This document shows positions 13,113 to 24,995 of a DNA stretch of 64,000 bases, one piece after another (position 1 is the first letter of the stretch; the number at the start of each line of letters is the position of its first letter). A program made the translations under genes and the position numbers. Location of the stretch: contig JAIXMG010000041.1 in NCBI GenBank assembly GCA_025201345.1, positions 1 to 64,000 of the forward strand. The letters are read 5' to 3'. Below the pieces are notes generated by a model. That model worked only from the letters and a program-made list of their open reading frames with translations, made no database searches and had not been told where the DNA came from. The DNA is from Thamnidium elegans (taxonomy: Eukaryota > Mucoromycota > Mucoromycetes > Mucorales > Mucoraceae).

Positions 13113-14171
13113 CTCCTTGTATTGAATAATGATAATAGTAGAGTTAAATTAAGTATAAACGCGTTGAATCATGTCGAAAGAAACAATCAACCCGTTAATT
13201 CAGTGGTCCGTCTGCAGGTTTGATTTGTATATCTAAGTATAAATATTTTTAATAAAGTATTTAATTTATAATAATTGTTGCTACCTTTGCAGACAATATC
13301 TAGTAACATGTAGTTAGTACACCTCTTCTATAGTGGACAAGGATTTCGCGCTCGTCTGAAAGTTTGTAAGATCATGCTTTGACACGCTCAGCAACATTTA
13401 CTTGTGTGGAACTCGTCAATCAACAAGACTATGAAATAGTCCTTCTAGAAACCAACACCTCTTGTAGGCTCGTGATATATGACGTTCGGCGCAGAACAGT
13501 TTCCCATAACAAATACGGCGTTGTCATCGAATGTTTGTCTAAGGTCTCCTATTAATATATAGTTTGCCTCTTGCCTCCAACACAAACCCAGAATGTTTTG
13601 GCTAAGGATCTTGCTATCAATGGTAATATACAGTAGCGGCTATTCTTGTGCGATTTTGTGATAAAGAAAATAAAACAAATGATAAAAAGAGGTAAATAAA
13701 AAGAAGTAAAGTTCAGCGCAGGTTATTAAGCGCATACCATCAACGCGCAAATAATAATACAGGGAATGAGTTCTTTTCTGCTAAATCTGACTGAATCTAT
13801 AGAAAATTGTTAGAAGCGGTGTTGCTTATAGTAAGAAAGCAGTAAATCAGCTTTTTTCTTGTAAAAAGAATCTTTTGTACCGGTTAGTAGAGTATATATA
13901 TCTTTTTTAAAGAAGCTAGTAAACTCCCCCCCCCCACTCTATAGCTGTTTCTCCTAACTACTCAATCCTGTAGTAAATATGATACATTTTCACCAAAAGC
14001 ATCAGTGTAAAAAAGCAATGTAATTCAAATTGGAACAACTGATTTAACCAATAAAAAGGCTTTTTTTTTTCAGTTACTTGAAACAATTAAAAGCCACCTG
14101 AAATTCGGGTTCCTGGTGGACTTTTTTTATTGTTTTATTGTTTTATTTTGTAAATCTTAACCCTAATAATA
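12680..14171. other. 1.5-kb intergenic tract with transposase relic
   Basis: Between CLPX and NUC1 there is no intact gene. The tract holds a T-run/A-run palindrome near 12776-12795, a T tract of about 32 bases at 13079-13110, a C run near 13926, and the TnpB-like relic listed separately at 13328-13618. Just before NUC1, at about 14091-14127, a short imperfect hairpin (CCACC...GGTGG) is followed by T7, and an AACCCTAA telo-box-like motif lies at about 14158. The remainder shows nothing I can name. Confidence 0.6.
13328..13618 (-). pseudogene. Decayed TnpB/Fanzor-like (OrfB family) transposase fragment, copy 1
   Basis: A single reading frame of 97 codons runs with only two internal stops. Read in order it gives DNAVFVMGNCSAPN, then IDEFHTSKCC, a stop, then ACQS. 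The order 'FVMGNxSAPN - PTRGVG - IDEFxTSKCC..C' matches the late RuvC and zinc-ribbon region of TnpB-like proteins that I know from mucoralean genomes; the first CxxC half of the ribbon is broken by a stop. After the terminal stop a further KRCTNYML segment could be the second half of the ribbon. The match is from memory of the family pattern and not from a search. Stops and lost ends mark it as dead. Confidence 0.62.
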
Positions 14172-15208
14172 ATGGCATCTGAAAAGGCAACTTTAGTTTT
14201 AGGTGGTGCAGCTCTTGGTGCAGTTTCCTTTGCAGCTTACCAAAAATTTACTCAAAAGCCTGTTAGACCTTTAACACCTGCTGTCGTTCAACCTCCTCGT
14301 CCTCAACAACCTCAACAACCCCAACAACCCGGTAATAGTTTAAATACTGTTGAAAAGGCAAGAGAAATTTTACCTTTCGGTTTTCCTGGACCTGTCAACG
14401 ATTTAGTATATCGCAATGCTTACATTACTTCATACAATCGTCGTGATCGTAACCCTAACTGGGTCGCTGAACATTTAACTGCTGCAAAGTTAAAGCGTGG
14501 TCCCGATGTTGACCGTCAAAAGTCTACATTCAAGGAAGATGATTCTATTCCTCTTCAATTCAGAGCAAAGCTTAATGATTACTTCAGAAGTGGTTTCGAT
14601 AGAGGACATATGGTCCCTGCTGCCGATGTCAAAAACAGTCAAGTTTCCATGAACGAAACCTTCTTTTTGACTAATATCTCTCCTCAAGTTGGTGAAGGTT
14701 TTAACAGAAACTGTAAGTATACCTTTTTTTTTAAAAAAAAAAAAATACGTTAATATATATACTAAAGCATTGATACATAGACTGGGCTCATCTTGAAAAC
14801 TTCTGTAGAGAACTTACTCGTAGCTTCTCTGATGTATATGTATTCACTGGTCCTTTGTACTTACCTCATCAAGAAGCTGATGGAAAATTTTACGTCAAGT
14901 ATCAAATGATTGGTAACCCTCCCAATGTTGCCGTTCCCACTCATTTCTACAAGGTTATTATGACGCATCATAATGGTAAATACAATGTTGGCGCATTCGT
15001 TTTACCCAACCAACCTATTTCCGATAATACCCCCCTTACCGCTTTCAAGGTTCCTTTGGATGCCGTCGAAAGAGGCACAGGTCTTGTCTTCTTTGATAGA
15101 ATGGGCGAGGCAAAGGCTGGTTTAGGTGATCTCTGCAGAGATACTGAATGTAAACTTGTTATTAGACAGTTTAACGATGCCAAGAAGAAGGCACTACCTT
15201 CTGCTTAA
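14172..15208 (+). CDS. NUC1: Mitochondrial EndoG-type nuclease NUC1
   Basis: DNA/RNA non-specific endonuclease of the EndoG/Nuc1 family, which sits in mitochondria and is released to degrade nucleic acid. Two exons (14172-14712 and 14781-15208) give 322 residues, close to the 329 of yeast Nuc1. The N-terminus has a small hydrophobic stretch (GGAALGAVSFAAY, residues 11-23) that fits a membrane anchor or targeting region, followed by a PQQPQQP linker. The catalytic signature FDRGHMVPAAD places the general-base His at residue 146. The metal-binding Asn region (GFNRNYWAHLE) is split by the intron. The C-terminal half has the expected TGPLYLP and FYKVI segments. It converges on the coiled-coil gene with 42 bp between stop codons. 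Confidence 0.93.
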
Positions 15209-15250
15209 TTTTCTTTTTTATACTCTTATATAGACAATTGTACTTTTTTA

Positions 15251-18200
15251 TTAAAAACAAAGAAATTTATTCTTTTTTGTATTCATCAATTCTTCCATTC
15301 TTCTTTCTAATATATGATGTGCATGTTCCGCTTTTTGTTTTAATAATCTTTCAGTTTTCAGCTCCTTTGCTGTTGTGGCAACTTCATTTTTAACAGTGGT
15401 TAGCGTCTCTTGTTCATCTAACAGACATTCAATTTCCTGTCGTTGTTCCTGGATTTTTGCTTCAGATGCCGCAAGTTGAGATTCAAGTTTAAGAATCACA
15501 CTTTGATGAGTTTTGATATCATTTTCAGCTACACTGATTCTGAGTTTATGGTTGCGAAGTAAATGATCATAATGTTCCACATTCATCGGTAAAGATGAGT
15601 TACTTGTTATTGTACTATTAGATAAACGGCTATCTCTATCATTCGATAATAGCACCGAGTTAATTGAAATATGCTTATGTGTTGCGGGTACGGGAGTAGT
15701 GCTGTTACTCGGTGGGATATAAGGCAATACAGGAATAGGAGGCAATGAATCTTTGGGAGGGTCCATTGCTGGAGGTAAATGAGTTGAGGTGATCGAAAGG
15801 CTTCGAGCTCGAGCTCCAGGCCATCGTGATCCTTGAGCATCTGAATCGGTAGAAGGACCAGCCAATACACGATTATCAAGAAGCTCTCGACTATTATTGT
15901 TGTTAGTATACATTTTCTTTGTTTGTTGTTTAGGTTGGTATGATACAAGAGATGGGTTGGGTGATGCCTGAAGGCGGCGAGAAGAATTACTAGTTCGTGT
16001 AGGTAAAGGCGTTATGATATCTTCCAGTGGTGCAGATACATCTAGTCTACTACTACTTTTACTTCGACTCATAGTAATTGATTTATTCTGGCTTTGTCTT
16101 GTCAAAAGGTCTAGGTTTCTTTCTAGCTGATTATTTACCATGACGAGACTTGAAACTTCATATTCTAGCGTCTTTGAGTCTAGTGTATGTGTAATTAATT
16201 GAGTTTCAAGTTCGCTTATCCATGAAGCAAGCTGTACATTCTCATCACCTAGTGAACTGATTTTACGGATTAGTGCTTGAGGATCACTAGACGTTTCTTG
16301 TGCCCATTTTAATAATTCTTTCGTATCCGTTGTTTGATAATCTGATAACAAAGATCGTCTCTTGCGTTCAATAGCGGAACTTATATTGCGTTGCTCTTGA
16401 GTTTGTTTTCTTTTAGAAGCAGTGGAAGTACCAGAGCGGTAGGAATCCAGGCTGTCTTTTCTTTCGGTTAGTGTATGTTGTTGGCGTCGGTCGGAGACAA
16501 CTCTTTGTAACTTGTGTTTAATTTCGAGATTCAATTTTTGTACTTGATCGAATTGATCTTGAAGATCATTTAATTCTTCTTCCTTATGGATATAGTTATT
16601 TGTTGTTTGATCCAATTGTTGGTTGAGATGATCTACCGTTGATTCTAGCCTTTGAACGTCTTGACCTTGTAAACGCATTCGCTGTGCCATCAATTCAATT
16701 TCATTTAATGCGTTCTCATAACTTGACTCGAAATCTTTTTCGTCAATCAGTCTCTCTTGTTGTAAACGAGCAACGTCTTCTTCTAATCTTTGTACAAGTC
16801 CAGATGCATCACTATCACGTATTATTTTACGATTGGAATTTAATTCTTCTTCTAGCTCGGCCAATTTAGTTTCTAAACTAGACACTTTTGATGTTTGCAT
16901 AACAAATGCGCGCTGCATCTTATCTGCTTCACCTATACGTTCGTCGAGTTGATCGCTATAGTGGTCTCTTTGAGTTCTGATATGCTCAATGTATTCGTCT
17001 AACTCTTCAACACGGCTTTCTAGAGCAAGTGTACGCTGATTAAATAAAATGTCTGACGAATGTATACTACTTTCGTCATTTTTAATAGTTTTTAGTCCTC
17101 GCAATTGTTGTATAGTATCTTCACTTTTATGCATTTGATATTTTAATAATTCAATTTCTTCGTCTTTTCGCATCATATCCAAATTTTGTTTTTCCGCTTG
17201 AGCTTTAAAACAGATCAAATCTTGTAACGCACTAAAATTATCTCTATCTCCTTTTGAGGTCATGCTTTCAATGACATTAACTAATTGGTTCAGTTGAGCA
17301 CGATCTTTTCCTAAATGGTTCATATCTAGCTTGATTTCTTGTAAATCAACAACAAACTGATGTTTGATTTCAGTTTCAAGTACTAGTTTTTTGTGTAGGT
17401 CTTGATTAAGTTGCTCCATTTCATTCAATTTCCATTCTAAACCATCAATTACACAAGATTGCTTTTCTTGTATTTCTATCAATTGTTCTTGGGTAGATGT
17501 ACTACGCATATCCTGTAACTCACGTTCAACGTGAGAATTGCGTTCGCGTGTCACAGCAATCTGATTTTCCAATTCTTCAATCTGTCTGTTTAAATCAGAG
17601 ATTAACATATGTTCCTTTTCTTCAAGAATAGGATCTGGAATGGTCAAGGTAGTAGAATTTGAAACAGAAGAAAACATGGATGCATGACGTGGCCCATGAT
17701 CTGTTTCGGATGAGATTGAACTAGATAAAGCTGTATTTAATGAACCTCTGCCGCGCTGATACAGCAAAGTTGAGTGACGAATAGATTGAATTTCGTTGGA
17801 AAGTTTTAAAATTATACGACGTAAATATTCTGTATCATGATTTTGAGTAGTTTTGTTCTTTAATGTGTTGGCTGAAATCGATGTAGATCTTCTATCTCTG
17901 CCGAAACTTGTCTTTTCATGAATATTGGAAATGTAAGAGAGTGTATGTTCAAGTTGTGATACAGAATCCAAGTAACTAGCACGAGCTATAATAAATAAAG
18001 CAGAGCTCGATAATATAGATTTAAATATTGGGTCAGATATAGATGCGTTGGGGTCAGTATAGCTAGAAATACAGTTTTCAGCGAATAAATCCAGTTCTTC
18101 ATGATCACATCCAGATAAGTCAAGAATGTTTAATTGTGAAGTGCACGTTTTCTGTTTTAATATAATGGAGAATACAGACATGTCGTTTTTACGTTGGTCT

Positions 18201-18939
18201 AAACCAAATTTATAATACCTGTGAAATGGCATGTTAATAATTTTAAATGGCACAAGAATATTATAGAAAAAAAAACCTACTTTTCAACAATTTTTATATT
18301 ATCTACTTGATATTCACGTGCTGGTCCCTCTCGACTAATTAAATCTCTACCGCTACTGGCTTCATAAAATTGAACAAATACTTGGCTATTGTGTAAACTA
18401 AATAGATCAGAGAAGCCGAGCATTATCTTTGTATCAAATCTTGTTTGTAATGTGTCCTGTTGTGTAACTAGAATCAATACCATTTACAGTCATGTATGTG
18501 TATAATTAACTTACATAAATAACTATACTTGAATCATTGCCTATTAAAGAGAAAATATGTAAGAGACTTTCTTTCTTTATTCCTGCTCGATTTTTTTTTT
18601 TTTTTTTTTACCTTGCACAAGCTCATTAATAGCTGAATGAGGGATGGTGTCAAATAAGTAATGGTCATGGTGTTCCTGTTGAGCGTTAATGTCAAGTACT
18701 TGGGTAAATGAGAAAATAGGTGCGTTGGGTATAGCTGATAAAATAACTTGATTTTCTGATACTTTAACTATGCTCTGTTCTGCTGGTGGATTATAATGTG
18801 CTGGTAGTGGTAATATCTGTAAAGCTAAAGTAAATTTTAATTGGTTAGGGTTCAGTGTTATTTCGGTTTGTTTATGTCCGTAGTTACCAACTTGTAAAGT
18901 ATTTAAATACATCTTATGCTTTGAAAGAGATGAAATCAT
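15251..18939 (-). CDS. Kinesin-like coiled-coil protein with P-loop-less motor
   Basis: Four exons (18939-18612, 18540-18515, 18456-18281, 18218-15251) join in frame to 1,165 residues. Residues of about 55-270 follow the kinesin motor fold: FTLALQILPLP for the first strand, FSFTQVLDINAQQEH, GNDSSIVIY (110-118, equal to GYNGTIFAY of kinesins), FSIILKQ, LNILDLSG (the place of DLAGSE) and ALFIIARASYLDSVSQLEHTLSYI near the motor end. The P-loop GQTGSGKT that should follow GNDSSIVIY is absent; residue 118 is joined directly to DTLQTRF. Switch motifs are also missing. Residues of about 320-750 form coiled coil, followed by a Pro/Ser-rich linker and a final coil. An ATP-independent role (scaffold or partner of an active kinesin) is inference. 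The exact start and the 58-nt intron at 18514-18457 need transcript support. Confidence 0.72.
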
Positions 18940-21355
18940 CCTGTATGATATTCAATTGTACTAAATAATCCTATCAAAAAAATTTTTTTTACTCCTTATT
19001 AACGAATAAACAACAAATACAATGGCCAAATGGCAGTTTTGCACGGGGTTTATATCTACCTTGTGACTAACTATCGAATTATATATATTAACAGTAACTA
19101 AAACTTGCAATAAAAGTATTATTAAATGCTATAAAATTCCAAAAAAAAATTTGAAACGAGTTAAAGAGATGATTTATTATAAAAAAGAAAACTATGTAAT
19201 TTAAGTTTAGCAAGTAACACCAAGTATCACCTCCATATTACAGTTATTTCTTTTTTTGGGATACGACCTCCCTCCAACAGAAACATATTGGCGGCTTTTC
19301 AAACGTTTAAATGGCGTTTTATAGTTGTAGATGAAGGGAAGGTAATGAGAATATTGCGAAAATCTCTTTGTTACAAGCTTTAAACATATCCTTTTTAGCA
19401 TTATGATTTAATACACATCATTTTTATCGCGATTAAATTAGCCTATTTATTCCTTCTCTTTTTTTTTAGCAGGGATAAGTCAACCTTTTTCTTTTCTTTT
19501 AACAATGAATTCGTATAAAAGTTAATATCTTGAACTATGATAAGCGTACATCTTTCAAAAGGAGTTTATATCTATTAAGCCTTTTCTTCTTCGTTATTCT
19601 GCTTTCTTTTAGCACGTTTAATTTCTGATGATATAGCTTGTTTAGAATTACATCACACTTATGTTAAACGTGTAAATCAAACGTCTCTTTGCTCAGTTAA
19701 TATACCTGACTCGTAGATTTTACTTCTTTGGAGGGACAAAAATTTACAAGACCATTTGAATTAAACTATAATGTCACCAAGAGGTTTACCCGCCTAAAGC
19801 ATATAGTCTATCAATATACACCTTATCCAATTAATCAGGTTGAATCCTCGTATTTATTATTTGTCACTTATCGACAAAAATGTATGTTTTTTACGAAAAT
19901 TAAAGGCATTGTCATACCCGCTCTCTATCCTAGTACCAAGTCTAATGGAATTAAAAAGTCGATTGATGGATATCGTCTTCTGCAAGTAAATAGTTTGTGC
20001 ATTAAAAAGTTGATATTTATGCCGTGACTAACAGCTTTTGGTTAGGATATGACAGATGATTCTTCTGGAGACGATGGGGGACATTTTCAATGAATGAGTA
20101 GTTGCTTTTTTCCCTCCACACCTGTATTTACAACGCTTGGCTCTCTTAAAAATAAAATACTGTATATAGCTAACTAAAGTTCCTTTTTTGATATATGTCA
20201 TTATGATGAAGCCCTTGTGATTAATATCAATTAAAACGAAGGTAGCTTTTTTAGCGCGCAAAAAAAAAATTTACAGTGTATATATGTAGATCATAATATA
20301 CAAAGCTTAGCCATTTTTAAGTTTACGCACATGTTTTTTAGCTTCTTTTATTTTATTTTTTTTCGACTGGTCTCTTTCTAGTTTAGGTGTATGATTCAAT
20401 TATCTTTGTTCGAGATTTATCAATGTAAAATTAAAGCAACGATTATTATGAGAAACATGTATGTTATTTATGACTGACCATAAAAATATATTAGTTATTT
20501 CCTAATCTAGTTGAACAAGTAAAAAATTACTTTTAAAATAGTTTCTCGGTCGAATAAATACCATGCACTTGTCGGAAGCAAAATAGTAATTGCAAAGTTG
20601 CTATGATTACAATGTTAACATAGTTACATAATTATTCTAATTACAATAAAATTGTTGCTACGGTTACACCGGTGATAGATTTTTGCCCTGGTTACATAGC
20701 TACCATGGGTACTGCGTCACCACGGTAAAATGACCATCTCTTTCATTTCTACCGTCATTAGGAACAGAGTATATTTTTATTTCTGCAGTAAATTATACAT
20801 GACGTTTACATTATTCGTAAAAAAAAATTGGCAAACTAGTTTTCTAAGAAGTCGTAAATAGACTGCTTAGTGTTACTGCATGCTACTTATTGATAATATA
20901 AATAAAAATTCAATAATTGATACTAGCTAATTTTTTTTTTTCGAAAACAATGTATTAATATTTTAAAAAAAAAATATTGTGATCTCTTAAGAAAATGCTT
21001 AACTCCCTTTTTCGATTTTTGAAGGAACGACCAATATTGTTTACAAGCTAGATATCCAATACAAACGCGACAACAAGAACACAACCATTACTATAATTAA
21101 CTATATTTAGAAACAATGCAACAAATTCTATCACACTATTTTTGATTAAGTGAATTAAACAAAAAAAAAAAAACTTTGTGCCAAATTAGCTACAAAGTTC
21201 TTTTTTTTTTTTTGGGGAGTGCATTATTTTATTTAACAATGAATTAAAGAAAAAGTAATAATAATGGTTATAATAATAGAAATATTTAAATATGTTTTAA
21301 TAAAAACATAGCGAGATGAATGTGACAGGGAATCTAAGAAAAAAAAAAAGATAGT
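18940..21355. other. 2.4-kb gene-poor tract
   Basis: No intact gene is visible between the P-loop-less kinesin and the acidic-repeat gene. The tract contains a frameshifted coding-like relic on the plus strand (listed at 19610-20027) and a cluster of GTTAC/ATTAC motifs near 20600-20740. The rest is AT-rich with homopolymers. Confidence 0.6.
19610..20027 (+). pseudogene. Frameshifted coding relic of unknown family
   Basis: A splice-acceptor-like CTTTCTTTTAG precedes an open stretch beginning RLISDDIACLELHHTYVKRV and running to a TAG near 19715. From about 19715 a shifted frame continues (EGQKFTRPFELNYNVTKRF, later YRQKCMFFTKIKG and DGYRLLQVNSLCIKK) to a stop at 20025-20027. The amino-acid composition is protein-like, and the two frames meet at overlapping stops, which suggests one damaged gene. 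I do not recognise the family. An unannotated tiny intron at the junction is an alternative. Confidence 0.38.
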
Positions 21356-22779
21356 TTACTGTTGTTGGACAGTAGTGGGAGATGATGATTTCCAGAACAT
21401 CCATGATTTACGGTGCTTAAGTTTCTTCTCAGAAGATTGCTTTTGGTTTTTCTTTTCAGTTATAGTAGATAATTCAGAGAGTGGAGAACTACCAATTGTC
21501 TATAAAAATAAATTTGTATAATTAGTTAACTAATAATTTAATTTTGTATTATTTCTAATGTTACCTTTTCCTTTTCCCCACCACGTTTAAATAAACTTAA
21601 AATCTGTGATTTTCTCTTTGTGACACCTTTCTCTTTAGTTTGGTTACCAATATCTCCCATTGCACTTCTATTCTTTTTAATGAACCCGTTCTTATTTTCC
21701 TTGAGCAACTCTTGAACTGCTGCAGGCTTAGCTACCTCTGGTTCTTCACCTATAGTGGACTGTTCAGTAGTAGCAGATAATGCAATACTTTGGGATCGAA
21801 TAGTAGGGGTATCCTCTTGAATTGATGGTGTCTCGTTACTAGTTTTATGTGTGACTTCTGTAACAACGATAGATGGTTCCTCAAGGGTAACGATATCCTT
21901 GGGAGGAGATACTGGTGCAACTGTTTCATCCTTTTGATTTGTTTCGTTATCCTTAGTTTCGGCTACTTGGACCTTTTCAATAGGTTTGCTTTCCTCGTCG
22001 GATTTAACTTTTTCAGCGGGATTGATTTCCTCAGCAAGCTTGATTTCCTCAACAGGCTTAATCTCTTCAACAGTCTTTTCTCCCTCAGCGAGTTTAACCT
22101 CTTCAACAGGGTTTACTGCCTCAATGACCTTTGCCTCTTCGACAGATTTAGTTTCTTTGGTGGGCTTAGATTCTTGGACGATTTTAACTTCTTCTACAGG
22201 TTTAACTTCTTCGAGGGGCTTAACTTCTTCCACAGCAGATTTAACCTCGACAGGCTTAGTTTCCTCAACAGGCTTAACTTCGTCGACGGACTTACTTTCG
22301 TTGACAGGCTCTTGTGCCTGTTCAACCACGACCTTGGGTTGTTGGTCTTCAACTTCTTTTTCGGCAACAATAGGCTCAGTCGTGTCATTGGAAACGGGGG
22401 TAGATTCTGATGCAGTAACAGCAGGTTCAGACATAATTTGAACCTGAGGAGACTCTTGAGTGACAGCTGGAGTCGCGATAGACTTGGCTTGTGCAATTTC
22501 AAGCTGTTCGAGGGCAAATTCAGACAGGTTAGCGAAATGAGATTCCTTTTCTTCTTCTTCTACTGTGATGGTGGATACAACAAATCCTTCATCCTCATCA
22601 GAACCAGCCTTATGCTCTTTAGGAGGAGCTAAAGAATCAACTTGTTTAGGTTCTGACGCGTTGTTATTGTCGATGGTATCATTAACAATTTGAGTGAGAT
22701 CAGTTGTAGAGTCGGTATTGGCTACCTTCTTCTTATTGTTACGAGCATTATTCTTCTTTTTGTTACCCTTCTTTGCCAT
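21356..22779 (-). CDS. Acidic Val-Glu-Glu/Lys-Pro repeat protein, function unknown
   Basis: Two exons (22779-21565 and 21499-21356) give 452 residues. The first 20 residues are Lys/Asn-rich (AKKGNKKKNNARNNKKK) and look like a nuclear or nucleolar targeting segment. Residues of about 150-290 form a degenerate repeat of about nine residues built on E-E-V-K-P-V. The C-terminus is basic and Ser-rich with a short aromatic SWMFWKS patch encoded in exon 2. No enzymatic domain is visible. The repeat is disordered and could serve as a spacer or binding platform, but no function can be assigned. The frame, codon use and a clean terminal intron make it a real gene. Confidence 0.75.
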
Positions 22780-24281
22780 ATTGAAAATATTAAAATAAAA
22801 GTGGAAGAGAAGTTTTTTTTTAAAAAAAAAAAAATTGATGAAACAATAGTAAATTTTTTTTTTTATTATTATATTTTTTTTTTTTTAGGGAGTACGAACT
22901 TATATTATTTTTAGGAGTGAATGTGTTACACCTCTTCTTTTAGTATTGAGATTTATCATGACAAAAGAAATATTAAGGTAAGAAAACATATGATTGGCTC
23001 ATTTTCATTTGGTTTGTGAAGCATTCAGTTTTGTGATACGGTCCCAGCAAAGTGGCCTAAAATATTTTTTTGACTCGGTTATAGAAACTGTGTAGTACAA
23101 GGCCATGTTGTTGCTTTCCTTGATTAATAGCTACATGAAATTTGGGACTAAATTTGATTTTCAACCTTTTTTTTTTTTTTTTTTTTTGGTGTTTGGTATA
23201 CCTATATAGACCCAACTTGACAATTTTGTAGAAACTTATCTATGCAGGATACATAATTTCTTGGTAGCTTGAGCTTGGATAGAAGCCTCCCTGCATTATA
23301 CTTAAACATCTTAATAGCAGTCTACTTGGAATCGTACCTACAGCTTACAGTGCTACCATAATATACGATAAAAAAAAAAAATCTCATCGAAACAGTATAG
23401 AAATACTTTGTCAGGAAAGTAAGGTTGTTCGCTTAGATTAAATCACTCCTTATTTTTTTTATTGATCCACAACGAAAATCATCTCTTTGTTTATTAAATT
23501 TTTAGCGCTAGAAATACAAATCTCCCTCTCTTTTTCTTGTATGTTACAATTATGACATATTAAGATTAAGCGTCTCGGATTCCACGGAGAGCTTTCTTTT
23601 TGTTGAAAAATGGCGCGTAACTTTAATCATTGCCGCTCTTCTTTTTTTTTTAAAAAAAAAAAATACATACATATATCTATTATGAATAGTTTGAAAGATA
23701 TTTTATTAGGAATATACGAGTAAAACCAGACAGCGTTTCAAATCATATGATTACACGTGAAGTGCAAAGAAACCGCATTACTAAATATAGTATATTGTAA
23801 GAGAGCACGTGACCTAGAAGAATAAGTTAACGCTGCTGTACATGGTGTAAGTGGGCCGTATTCTTCAATTTAAAGTATAGATTCGATGGTTGGAACAACA
23901 TTTTCGACGTGTTAAAATAGGTTGTAACAACAAGTATATAAAACTGATTAAATAGATCACATGAGTAAAAGCGACTCCCGTTTTATCATAATTTTTTTTA
24001 GAAATCTCTTTTCTTTTCTTATTATATATACAAGTAATCTTTTTATATGTACATTTTTTAAAGGGGCTTATATCTTATAATGATTATCCATCCCTCCCTT
24101 TTTTTTTAGCGTTTTTGTTTTCTTTTTTGTCTATCAAAAGGGATATGGTATTTCTTAAAGCAACAGTCCAGAAAAAAAGCATAATGAAAAAGCTTGCCTC
24201 TGTAATTATCTAAATCTCAAAAAGAGGAACCGTGTTTAATACGACGATATGATGTGATGTATTAACCTCTGCAATAAGGGG

Positions 24282-24995
24282 CTAGTCTTCCATTGCCTTT
24301 TCAAATGGAGAGAGATATAGACAATATGTTCTTGGAGAGGCATTTATGTCTCTTTGCCAAAGCGTATTACAGTTTTTACAAACCAACACACTCTGACCTT
24401 TGACATTTGTAGTGTCATTGAGAGAATATGTACTACACTTGTTGCAAATTCTAGAAGTTTTGAATTCGTCTATCGGGACTACCAAAAGATCTCCAGCTGC
24501 TTCTCTCTTTTTTAAACACCTCCATAAGGCTCCAACAACACCACATCGAAGACCTTTCAACTTTACCTAGCTCTTACCAAACATGCTGTGCCATCCAATA
24601 GCATGTTGGCCATATTATCTGGAGCTCTCTGCTTGCCTTGATATAAATTAAAGCGGCATAGATAGGAGAACTATTAGTATCCAAAGATTTCGACGTTGGG
24701 ATGCCAGATTTGATTGCGGTGAACTCTTTTTCGTCCTTTTTTTCTGTAATTTTGCTTGAATAAACAGTTGGGCCTGTTATATGGTAATACTCTTTTGTAC
24801 TACAGCGCCTAACTTGATGTCGACTGGAATCAAGATCGATAGTGGCAGACTTTCTTCCTGGATCAAGAAAACATGGCCTATAAACGTTTTGAAAGTGAAA
24901 TCTAGTAATTCTAAGTCATGATTTGGTATAGAAATTATATCATCTTGTTTAGGTTCTATACGTCTGTAGAAAATAAAGTCCACACAAAATTCATC
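24282..24995 (-). pseudogene. Decayed TnpB/Fanzor-like (OrfB family) RNA-guided-nuclease relative, copy 2
   Basis: The last 92 codons (24560-24282) are intact and end in the OrfB zinc ribbon and RuvC-III region. The order is a basic helix KGLRCGVVGALWRCLKKRE, then LLVVPIDEFKTSRICNKC, then SVLVCKNCNTLWQRDINAS. The two CxxC pairs and the RDINA Asp motif are present. Upstream the family pattern continues in broken frames: CVDFIFYRRIEPKQDD (from about 24995), TGPTVYSSKITEKKDE, GIPTSKSLD and RFNLYQGKQRAPDNMANML. A TAG lies nine bases before 24560 and there are several frame changes, so it is inactive. TnpB and its eukaryotic relative Fanzor are RNA-guided DNA nucleases carried by IS200/IS605- and IS607-like elements. 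Assignment rests on motif order; which of the two clades it belongs to is open. Confidence 0.72.

Noticed and set aside
14091..14127. Hairpin followed by T7 upstream of NUC1, considered as a terminator
   Set aside because: The stem is short and imperfect, and no transcript-producing unit is visible upstream of it.
21847..22517. Open frames opposite and beside the acidic-repeat gene
   Set aside because: They are low-complexity shadows of the E-E-V-K-P repeat.
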